This document shows, one piece after another, positions 1 through 4,688 of a DNA stretch of 6,231 bases; positions within the stretch are counted from its first letter, which is position 1; each line of letters starts with the position of its first letter. A program made the position numbers and the translations under genes. The stretch is from Oscillospiraceae bacterium (GTDB taxonomy: Bacteria > Bacillota > Clostridia > Oscillospirales > Oscillospiraceae): contig JAFVAS010000241.1 of the NCBI GenBank assembly GCA_017480395.1, forward strand, positions 1-6,231, written 5' to 3'. Under the pieces are notes generated by a model. It saw nothing but the letters and a program-made list of their open reading frames with translations. It ran no database searches and was not told the origin of the DNA.

Positions 1-18
1 ACATAGTAAACATATTTG

Positions 19-57
19 CACAGATATATTTGTATATTTTATCTATATACACAGATA
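19..57. promoter_or_regulatory. Candidate operator: repeated CACAGATA boxes over the cassette promoter
   Basis: CACAGATA occurs at 19-26 and again at 50-57, 31 bp apart (about three helical turns). A third, inverted and imperfect copy, TATCTAT, lies at 40-46 and forms a gapped inverted repeat with the box at 51-57. The last two flank or overlap the -35 hexamer. RHH antitoxins usually repress their own operon by binding short repeated half-sites next to the promoter, so these boxes are good candidates for the operator of the downstream RHH protein. The region is very AT-rich, so chance similarity cannot be excluded. Confidence 0.4.
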
Positions 58-74
58 GACAAATGTGCTATAAT
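46..74 (+). promoter_or_regulatory. Sigma-A-type promoter of the RHH-Fic cassette
   Basis: A perfect -10 box TATAAT lies at 69-74, and a 4/6 match to the -35 box, TATACA, lies at 46-51, with a 17-bp spacer. Transcription would start near position 81, leaving a leader of about 50 nt before the RHH gene. The surrounding 70 bp are strongly AT-rich, unlike the GC-rich coding sequence that follows. No other promoter is evident before the Fic gene, so the two genes are probably co-transcribed. Confidence 0.7.
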
Positions 75-102
75 AAAGCTACAATGGAGGAGGTGCCGAA
101 GT

Positions 103-129
103 ATGGCCCGCTCCGGGAAGGAGGTATAG
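103..129 (+). CDS. Possible 8-residue leader ORF upstream of the RHH gene
   Basis: An ATG at 103 opens an eight-codon frame, MARSGKEV, ending in TAG at 127-129, one base before the RHH start codon. It has its own strong Shine-Dalgarno-like sequence GGAGGAGG at 86-93, with 9 nt of spacing. The frame runs through the ribosome binding site of the RHH gene (118-124), so ribosomes translating it would cover that site and end next to the RHH start. This would allow translational coupling or attenuation of antitoxin synthesis. The alternative is that GGAGGAGG is only a chance purine run in a short leader. Nothing shows that the peptide is made. Confidence 0.3.
   Translation: MARSGKEV
118..124 (+). 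promoter_or_regulatory. Ribosome binding site of the RHH gene
   Basis: AAGGAGG at 118-124 is a full anti-16S match with 6 nt to the ATG at 131. It fixes the start of the RHH gene. It lies inside the possible leader ORF at 103-129. Confidence 0.8.
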
Positions 130-130
130 T

Positions 131-331
131 ATGCCAGTATCAAAAGCCCAGCAGAGGGCAGTTAATAAGTACATGAAGGAAAACTATGACCGTGTAAACC
201 TGACGATGCCGAAGGGCAGGAAGGAAGAAATCCAGGCCCACGCCCAGGCCCAGGGCGAGAGCGTCAACAGCTTCATCAACCGGGCCATAGAGGAGACCAT
301 GGCGAGAGACAAGGAGGGTGGCGCAGAATGA
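131..331 (+). CDS. Ribbon-helix-helix (Arc-like) DNA-binding protein, probable antitoxin/autorepressor
   Basis: This is a 66-residue protein with an RHH (MetJ/Arc-type) fold. Seen in the sequence: a basic N-terminal tail (residues 1-18, with K5, R9, K13 and K16), a short strand RVNLTMP at 21-27 whose alternate side chains would contact DNA, helix A from about 29 to 41, a Gly turn at 42, and helix B from about 44 to 58 (SVNSFINRAIEETMA), followed by a charged tail. RHH proteins act as dimers, and small ones next to toxins are usually antitoxins that also repress their own promoter. The start is set by the AAGGAGG 6 nt upstream. The stop overlaps the Fic start by 4 nt (ATGA), giving translational coupling. 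It does not look like the classic FicA antitoxin, which carries an SxxxEG inhibitory helix; no such motif is visible here. Its role as antitoxin to the Fic protein is inferred from context. It could instead be a plain regulator of the mobile element. Confidence 0.85.
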   Translation: MPVSKAQQRAVNKYMKENYDRVNLTMPKGRKEEIQAHAQAQGESVNSFINRAIEETMARDKEGGAE

Positions 332-993
332 GCGGCTATCCTGACCGGTTCCACCTGACGCCGGAGCAGAGCCGGTTCCTGGCGAAGAAGAAGTGGGACG
401 AAAACATTTACTGCGGGATGCGCATGGAGAACAGGGCCGTAACCTTCCCCCAGACGCTGACCATCCTGAACGGCGTAAATGTGCCCGGCGTCCAGTTGGA
501 CGACATCCAGGCGATCTTGAATATGCGGGACGCCTGGCGGTATCTGCTGGACACGATCGGGGAGCCGGTCACGCTGGACTATCTCTGCAAGCTGAATGAG
601 TATATTGCCCGCAATGAGGCGCTTTTGTGGGGCCAGCTTAGAACCGGCAGCGTCGGAATCTCCGGCACGGACTATTTGCCGCCTGTGCCTGATTCTGTGG
701 CCGTGGAGAAGGAATTGGCCGCTATCCTGACCATGGACGCCTCCGAGACGGAAAAGGCGCTGACGGCCTTTCTGTGGGGCACAAGGGCGCAACTGTTTTG
801 GGATGGCAATAAGCGCACCAGCATGACCCTGGCCAATAAGCTGCTGATCTCGGCCGGGGCCGGTATTCTCACGATCACTGATAAGCACATGGAGCAGTTC
901 AACGCCCTGCTGCTGGACTATTACAACACCAGCGAAGGGGATCCCTTGAAGCGGTTCCTCTATGAGAACGCCATCCAGGGCATCGAGTTGTAA
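328..993 (+). CDS. Fic-family protein with degenerate catalytic motif (His to Gln), putative toxin
   Basis: This is a 221-residue Fic-fold protein. Canonical Fic enzymes transfer AMP or another phosphate-containing group to a target protein through the motif HxFx(D/E)GNGRxxR. Here the matching segment is QLFWDGNKRT at residues 155-164. F157, D159, G160, N161 and R163 are kept, but the catalytic His is Gln155 (codon CAA at 790-792). The usual second Gly is Lys162, as in the EF-Tu kinase Doc (HxFxDANKR). Upstream, residues 34-50 (EN..VTFPQTLTILNG) match the N-terminal ENxxxTxxQT block seen in stand-alone Fic proteins. Residues 60-150 are helical, and 185-217 form the C-terminal helices. No signal peptide or membrane segment is present, so it should be cytoplasmic. 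AAGGAGG at 311-317 lies 10 nt before the ATG, which overlaps the RHH stop codon. Family membership is firm. Activity is uncertain: loss of the His normally abolishes AMPylation, so it may be inactive, use another chemistry or have a structural role. Confidence 0.88.
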   Translation: MSGYPDRFHLTPEQSRFLAKKKWDENIYCGMRMENRAVTFPQTLTILNGVNVPGVQLDDIQAILNMRDAWRYLLDTIGEPVTLDYLCKLNEYIARNEALLWGQLRTGSVGISGTDYLPPVPDSVAVEKELAAILTMDASETEKALTAFLWGTRAQLFWDGNKRTSMTLANKLLISAGAGILTITDKHMEQFNALLLDYYNTSEGDPLKRFLYENAIQGIEL

Positions 994-999
994 ACGAAT

Positions 1000-1035
1000 G
1001 ACCAGGCACCCGCACCGGGTGGCCTGGTCTTGTTC
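1000..1035 (+). terminator. Hairpin terminator after the Fic gene
   Basis: A GC-rich hairpin starts 7 nt after the Fic stop codon. The left arm 1000-1012 pairs with 1016-1029 through 13 base pairs, with a CAC loop at 1013-1015 and one bulged G at 1021 or 1022. A short, interrupted T run (TTGTT at 1030-1034) follows. The stem is strong but the U-tract is weak, so it may terminate only partially or mainly protect the transcript end. Confidence 0.65.
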
Positions 1036-1343
1036 GCCTCTGCGCGGCCCGAAGGGTAAGCCCCCACCCCTGCCCCGCTCCAGGGCGTCCCGCGCATTGG
1101 CCTGGGTTCCGGGCTTTCCATCTCTGAGCCACGATTGGAAAAGGAGTATGCTCCATTCGGACACCGAAGATAGCGCCCCAAAACCCCAGACGAACCCCAG
1201 ACGGGCACCAAAAACCCCAGACCAAAAAACAAATGTTCGATTCAGCAAGAGACGACAAGAAAACCTGGAAAGGATTGCGATTGACAGGAAAATGGACGAT
1301 TGTGAAAAATAAACAACGACAAGCTACAACAGGTCAAAAAGAA
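1036..1343. other. Gene-poor tail of the mobile element
   Basis: These 308 bp between the Fic terminator and the tRNA fragment hold no ORF I can support. The first half is GC-rich with C-runs on the plus strand. The second half becomes AT-rich and includes the three AACCCCAGAC repeats. Open frames on both strands exist, but they lack ribosome binding sites, resemble no family I know, and either overlap the Fic gene or read through the tRNA fragment. A TTGACA at 1281-1286 is followed at 18 bp by AAAAAT, a weak match to a -10 box that could make an outward-facing promoter. I do not call it. The position next to the presumed attachment site suggests recombinase or excisionase binding DNA. Confidence 0.45.
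1182..1222 (+). repeat. Three direct copies of AACCCCAGAC near the attachment site
   Basis: Exact 10-bp copies lie at 1182-1191, 1193-1202 and 1213-1222, with starts 11 and 20 bp apart, that is about one and two helical turns. They lie 122-162 bp from the tRNA fragment, inside the presumed element. Tyrosine recombinases such as those of Tn916 and phage lambda bind short, directly repeated arm-type sites at such distances, which makes that role plausible. On the minus strand these copies plus CCCC at 1176-1179 give four runs of GGGG with loops of about 4, 7 and 16 nt, so a G-quadruplex is an alternative reading. The repeats are seen directly; the function is inferred. Confidence 0.6.
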
Positions 1344-1388
1344 TTGGTAAGGATGAGGTCGGCAGTTCGAATCTGCCTATCAGCTCCA
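1344..1388 (+). mobile_element. Attachment site: 3' fragment of tRNA-Thr(GGT)
   Basis: The 45 nt match the 3' part of a tRNA: anticodon loop TTGGTAA (1344-1350, anticodon GGT for Thr), 3' anticodon stem GGATG (1351-1355), variable loop AGGTC (1356-1360), T-arm GGCAG-TTCGAAT-CTGCC (1361-1377, five perfect pairs), acceptor 3' strand TATCAGC (1378-1384), discriminator T and encoded CCA (1386-1388). The five bases before the loop are AAGAA, which cannot pair with GGATG, and no GCTGATA acceptor 5' strand, D-arm or GG-containing D-loop is present upstream. It is therefore not a functional tRNA. A 3' tRNA remnant next to its terminator and beside accessory genes is the typical att site of a tRNA-targeting integrase. 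The exact left end of the shared core could lie a few bases either side of 1344. Confidence 0.75.
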
Positions 1389-1428
1389 AAAAGTCCTGAT
1401 TTCACAAGAAATCAGGACTTTTATTTTT
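1389..1428 (+). terminator. Rho-independent terminator of the original tRNA gene
   Basis: Right after the CCA end, AAAAGTCCTGATTTC (1389-1403) pairs perfectly over 15 bp with 1408-1422 around an ACAA loop, followed by ATTTTT (1423-1428). This is the native terminator of the tRNA whose 3' end is kept here. It also shields the GH13 gene from transcripts leaving the mobile element. The near-symmetric A and T flanks mean that it could work in both directions. Confidence 0.88.
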
Positions 1429-1518
1429 CTGAGAATTGGATCAGGCTTGCTATTTTGCCAGGCCGGGGATTCGGAATCGGTGGTTTTGATTTGGCCGATC
1501 GTGTGTGCCATGTTTTCG

Positions 1519-1548
1519 TTGACCCGTGTTTGCGAGAGGGTGTATAAT
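1519..1548 (+). promoter_or_regulatory. Promoter of the GH13 gene
   Basis: The -35 box TTGACC is at 1519-1524 and a perfect TATAAT at 1543-1548, with an 18-bp spacer. A start near 1555 gives a leader of about 35 nt. Just downstream the hexamer TCAATC is directly repeated (1549-1554 and 1557-1562), which may be incidental or a regulator half-site. A loose cre-like sequence, TGTTTTCGTTGACC at 1511-1524, overlaps the -35 box, but it deviates from the catabolite-repression consensus at several positions. Confidence 0.75.
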
Positions 1549-1588
1549 TCAATCGATCAATCTGTCGGCGTGAAAGGGTGGAATCACC

Positions 1589-3487
1589 ATGGAACAGTGG
1601 TTGGAGAGCGTTTACAGCGACGGAACGGCGGACTTTGTTTCCGAGCCATCGCCGCAGCTGGGGGACACGGTGCGCCTCCGGGTGCGGATGTACGACGACG
1701 CCCCGGTGAAGCGGGTGGTGCTCCGGGCGCTGAAAAATGGAGCGGAGCATCTGGAGGAGATGTACCCGGTGCGCCGGGAGAAGGGACTGGTCTGGTTTGA
1801 GGCCGGGATCGGCATGACCGAGCGCAGGATGCAGTATCACTTCATCCTGATCTGCCCGGATGGGGTCTGGTACTACACCCAGAACGGCGTCACGGCGTGG
1901 ATGCCCGATCAGGACTATGACTTTGTGCTGATGACCGATTATGTTCAGCCATCCTGGGTCAAGGAGGCGGTGTTCTACCAGATCTTCCCGGAGCGGTTCT
2001 GCAACGGCGATCCCTCCAACGACGTGCAAAGCGGCGAGTACAGCCAGGACGGCTTTGCCGCCCTCCACATGGAGCATTGGGAGGACACACCGCTGGACTA
2101 CCATCAGGGACACTGCCTGGATTTTTACGGCGGCGACCTCCAGGGCATTCGTCAGAAGATCCCCTACCTCAAGGAGCTGGGGATCACGGCGGTCTATCTC
2201 AACCCGATCTTCACCGCCCCCTCTGTCCACAAATATGACTGCATCGACTACTTCCATGTAGACCCCCACTTCGGGGGAGACGAAGCCCTGGCGGAGCTGA
2301 GCAAGGCTCTGCATGAGAACGGCATGCGCCTGATCCTGGACATCTCCATCAACCATACGGGCATTGCCCACAGATGGTTCAATCGGGACGGGGCGTGGTT
2401 TCCGAAAACCCAGGGTGCCTACAACAACCCGGACAGTCCGGAGCGCGCCTATTACTTCTTTGACGGTGAGAACCGCTACCGCTGCTGGTGGAACGTGTCC
2501 ACCCTGCCCACGCTGAATTATACCTCCCAGGCCCTCCGGGACGTGATCTACCGGGCGGAGGATTCGGTGCTGAAGAAGTGGCTCAAGCCGCCCTACTCCA
2601 TCGATGGCTGGCGCTTTGACGTGGCCGACGTCTTTGGCCGTCAGGATGAACTTCAGCTCCATGGCGAGCTCTGGCCCGAGATCCGGGACAGCATCCGCGG
2701 GGAAAATCCCGAGGCCTATCTTCTGGCCGAGGATTGGGGCGACTGCGCCGAGCACCTCCGGGGAGATCAATGGGACGCACCCATGAACTACTACGGCTGT
2801 TCCCGGATCATCCGCTGGTTCCTGGGAGAGCCGGAGCGGTTCATGGCCCAGAAGGGGCTGCTGGAGGGGGTTCAGTATGCTCTGACCGCCCAGGCGCTGG
2901 AGCGGCATGTCTCCGGCTGGCTGGCCAAGCTGCCCCAGGCCATCCGGGACAACCAGTTCAACCTGATCGACTCCCATGACATCAGCCGTCTGCACAACAA
3001 TCCGGCGATCCATCCGGAGGAGTACCGGGGGGCGGTGATCTTCCAGTTTATGCTGCCGGGTGCCCCTTCGGTCTATTATGGGGACGAGGCGGGGATCGAC
3101 GGCATTCTGGGCACCAATGAGGGCTGCCGCTATCCCATGCCCTGGCACCGGGATTTTCAGAGCGGCGAGACCTATCGGTTCTATCACAGGCTGATTCATC
3201 TGAAGCACAGCCATCCGGCCCTGTCTCATGGCGGGATGAAGTTTCTGTGCGCCGAGGGTCGGGTGCTGGCCATGGCCCGCTTTACCGGGGAGGAGGCCTT
3301 TGTTGCGGTCATCTCTGCCGAAGGGGAGGCGCGAACCATCCGCCTGCCCCTCGGTGTGTTGGGCCGCTCCGCGCCGGCGGGGGAGACGGATGCCTTTGGC
3401 GCAGGTCTCCGGTGGGAGAGGCTGAATGACAGGAGCATCCGCCTGACCGTCCCGGCCCATCAGGCCTATTTGTTTGCGTGTCAATAA
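1589..3487 (+). CDS. GH13 alpha-amylase-family enzyme (neopullulanase/cyclomaltodextrinase/alpha-glucosidase type)
   Basis: This is a 632-residue glycoside hydrolase family 13 enzyme acting on alpha-glucans. It has no signal peptide, so it probably cleaves imported maltodextrins in the cytoplasm. An N-terminal beta domain (about 1-115, CBM34-like) precedes the (beta/alpha)8 barrel (about 123-545), and a C-terminal beta domain spans about 550-632. The GH13 signatures are: DISINH at 251-256 (region I), GWRFDVADV at 340-348 with nucleophile D344 (region II), LLAEDWGD at 378-385 with acid/base E381 (region III), and IDSHD at 460-464 with stabilising D464 (region IV). LPTLN at 306-310 resembles the MPKLN signature of neopullulanases. 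Region III has AEDW where that subfamily usually has GE(I/V)W, so subfamily and exact specificity are open. The length slightly exceeds that of typical neopullulanases (about 590). The start is supported by AAGGGTGG at 1574-1581, 7 nt upstream. The convergent maltodextrin importer supports the role. Confidence 0.92.
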   Translation: MEQWLESVYSDGTADFVSEPSPQLGDTVRLRVRMYDDAPVKRVVLRALKNGAEHLEEMYPVRREKGLVWFEAGIGMTERRMQYHFILICPDGVWYYTQNGVTAWMPDQDYDFVLMTDYVQPSWVKEAVFYQIFPERFCNGDPSNDVQSGEYSQDGFAALHMEHWEDTPLDYHQGHCLDFYGGDLQGIRQKIPYLKELGITAVYLNPIFTAPSVHKYDCIDYFHVDPHFGGDEALAELSKALHENGMRLILDISINHTGIAHRWFNRDGAWFPKTQGAYNNPDSPERAYYFFDGENRYRCWWNVSTLPTLNYTSQALRDVIYRAEDSVLKKWLKPPYSIDGWRFDVADVFGRQDELQLHGELWPEIRDSIRGENPEAYLLAEDWGDCAEHLRGDQWDAPMNYYGCSRIIRWFLGEPERFMAQKGLLEGVQYALTAQALERHVSGWLAKLPQAIRDNQFNLIDSHDISRLHNNPAIHPEEYRGAVIFQFMLPGAPSVYYGDEAGIDGILGTNEGCRYPMPWHRDFQSGETYRFYHRLIHLKHSHPALSHGGMKFLCAEGRVLAMARFTGEEAFVAVISAEGEARTIRLPLGVLGRSAPAGETDAFGAGLRWERLNDRSIRLTVPAHQAYLFACQ

Positions 3488-3491
3488 CAGG

Positions 3492-3524
3492 ACAAGGCCG
3501 CCGGCTGTGAACCGGCGGCCTTGT
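3492..3524. terminator. Hairpin between convergent genes, probable bidirectional terminator
   Basis: A perfect 13-bp stem (3492-3504 with 3512-3524) with a 7-nt loop lies 4 nt after the GH13 stop and 20 nt beyond the stop of the convergent ATPase gene. T-tracts are weak on both sides (GATTTGTGTGT on the plus strand; CCTGTTATTG on the minus strand). Its placement in the only gap between two convergent genes suggests that both transcripts end here. Confidence 0.75.
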
Positions 3525-3544
3525 GATTTGTGTGTGGGGGCTGG

Positions 3545-4666
3545 TCAGTTGAGCAGGTTTTCCTCGGTCTCGGGGTTGAAGAAGTGCATGACCTTGCCCT
3601 CGAAGGTGAGATAGACCTGCTTACCCTGCACCAGGGACTTGCGATTCTCCTCGCTCAGATTGATGGTGGGGGTGCGCACCACAATGCGGGTGCCGTCCTC
3701 GGTGTAGACGTGGAGGTGCAGCTCGGAGCCCATCATCTCGTTGACCTCCAGGGTGGCGGGGATGGCGTTCTCTCCGGGCTGGGTCAGCACGATATGCTCA
3801 GGACGGGCGCCCAGAACGATCTTACCGGGCTTGACGCCCTTTTCCGCCAGGGCCCTGCCCTTGTCGCCGTCCACGGGGATCCTTCTGCCGAAGGGGGTCA
3901 CATAGTATGTGTCGCCCTCCTTGCAAAGCTCGGTCTCAAAGGTGTTCATCTGGGGTGCGCCGATAAAGCCGGCCACAAATAGGTTTTTGGGCATCTCAAA
4001 GACCTCGGTGGGGGTGCCGACCTGCTGGATGAAGCCGTCCTTCATGATGACGATCCGGTCGCCCAGGGTCATGGCCTCGGTCTGGTCGTGGGTGACGTAG
4101 ACGAAGGTGGTGTCCAGCTTCTGCCGCAGCAGGATGATCTCGGAACGCATCTGGTTGCGCAGCTTGGCGTCCAGGTTGGACAGGGGCTCATCCATCAGGA
4201 ACACCTTGGAATCGCGCACCATGGCCCGGCCGATGGCCACCCGCTGCCGCTGGCCGCCGGAGAGGGCCCGGGGCTTGCGCATCAGATACTCGGTGATGCC
4301 CAGCACCTCGGCGGCGTTGGTCACCTTGTTGTATATGGTGTCCTCGTCCATCTTCTGCAGGCGCAGGGAGAAGGCGATGTTGTCATAGACGGACATATGG
4401 GGATACAGGGCGTAGTTCTGGAACACCATTGCGATGTTCCGATCCTTGGGCTGGAGGTCGTTGACCACCTCGCCGTCGATCTCCACGGTGCCCTCGCTGA
4501 TGTCCTCCAGACCGGCGATCATCCGCAGGGTGGTGGATTTGCCGCAGCCGGAGGGGCCGACGAAGACCACAAATTCCTTGTCCTTTATCTCCAGATCGAA
4601 ATCGTGAACAGCGACCACGCCGCCGTCGTAGATTTTTTTCACTTTGGTCAGTTTTACGCTTGCCAT
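3545..4666 (-). CDS. msmX: Carbohydrate ABC importer ATPase, MsmX/UgpC/MalK type
   Basis: This is the 373-residue ATP-hydrolysing subunit of a CUT1 sugar importer. Seen motifs are Walker A GPSGCGKST at 37-45, Q-loop Gln83, ABC signature LSGGQ at 135-139, Walker B VFLMDE at 155-160, the D-loop around SNLDA at 163-167, and switch His193. The C-terminal region (about 240-373) is the TOBE/OB regulatory domain of MalK-like ATPases, with GARPEH at 286-291. The length is normal for the family. I start it at the ATG at 4664-4666, which yields MASVKLTKVKK and has AAGGAG (complement of 4676-4681) 9 nt upstream; an in-frame ATG 13 codons earlier lies inside malG and lacks this support. It follows malG after 22 nt, so it is probably the last gene of the operon. 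In Firmicutes such ATPases often serve several sugar importers. Here maltodextrin is the likely main substrate, given malFG and the GH13 neighbour. Confidence 0.95.
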   Translation of the reverse strand: MASVKLTKVKKIYDGGVVAVHDFDLEIKDKEFVVFVGPSGCGKSTTLRMIAGLEDISEGTVEIDGEVVNDLQPKDRNIAMVFQNYALYPHMSVYDNIAFSLRLQKMDEDTIYNKVTNAAEVLGITEYLMRKPRALSGGQRQRVAIGRAMVRDSKVFLMDEPLSNLDAKLRNQMRSEIILLRQKLDTTFVYVTHDQTEAMTLGDRIVIMKDGFIQQVGTPTEVFEMPKNLFVAGFIGAPQMNTFETELCKEGDTYYVTPFGRRIPVDGDKGRALAEKGVKPGKIVLGARPEHIVLTQPGENAIPATLEVNEMMGSELHLHVYTEDGTRIVVRTPTINLSEENRKSLVQGKQVYLTFEGKVMHFFNPETEENLLN

Positions 4667-4675
4667 TTTCAGTCG

Positions 4676-4681
4676 CTCCTT
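4676..4681 (-). promoter_or_regulatory. Ribosome binding site deciding the ATPase start
   Basis: On the minus strand AAGGAG lies 9 nt before the ATG at 4666, within the 22-nt gap after malG. It favours the 373-residue form over the longer in-frame reading that begins inside malG. Confidence 0.75.
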
Positions 4682-4688
4682 TCCTTTC

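Larger units (their letters stand above)
1..1388. mobile_element. Right-hand end of a putative integrative element inserted in tRNA-Thr(GGT)
   Basis: The stretch from the left edge to the tRNA fragment is interpreted as the terminal part of an integrated element (ICE, IME or prophage). What is seen: a two-gene RHH-Fic cassette of toxin-antitoxin type, a gene-poor tail with three short direct repeats, then the 3' 45 nt of a tRNA gene without its 5' half, followed by a tRNA-style terminator and a metabolic locus. What is known: tyrosine-recombinase elements often insert in tRNA 3' ends, regenerate an intact tRNA on one side and leave a 3' fragment on the other. With the fragment on the plus strand, the intact tRNA and the other element end should lie upstream of this window. 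No integrase, excisionase or conjugation gene is visible, so the element type and its left boundary are unknown. Stable chromosomal residence with decay is also possible. Confidence 0.6.

Noticed and set aside
84..176. A 30-codon frame from ATG 84 through the start of the RHH gene
   Set aside because: The ATG lies about 3 nt from the predicted transcript start with no room for a ribosome binding site, and the frame overlaps the RHH gene out of frame.
184..1248. A 354-codon open frame on the minus strand opposite the RHH and Fic genes
   Set aside because: It is antisense to two well-supported coupled genes, has no recognisable domain, and has no convincing ribosome binding site.
1281..1310. 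A possible promoter TTGACA-18-AAAAAT pointing toward the tRNA fragment
   Set aside because: The -35 box is perfect but the -10 match is only 4/6 in an A-rich stretch. The only thing downstream before the terminator is the tRNA fragment.
960..1312. Several overlapping 90-120 codon frames on both strands across the Fic 3' end and the following gap
   Set aside because: They are Pro/Gly/Arg-rich, lack ribosome binding sites, run over the Fic terminator hairpin, and match no family I recognise. A database search for conservation of the minus-strand frames would be needed to revive them.
1344..1388. An intact tRNA gene at this position
   Set aside because: Only the part from anticodon loop to CCA is present. 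The bases before the loop cannot form the anticodon stem, and no D-arm or 5' acceptor strand exists upstream.
1233..1547. A 104-codon plus-strand frame starting at ATG 1233
   Set aside because: It reads straight through the tRNA fragment, its terminator and the GH13 promoter, so it cannot be a real gene.
1421..3484. A 687-codon open frame on the minus strand covering the whole GH13 gene, longer than the gene itself
   Set aside because: The plus strand has all GH13 motifs, a promoter and a ribosome binding site. The antisense frame resembles no protein family and runs through the GH13 promoter region. Long antisense frames are common opposite GC-rich genes.
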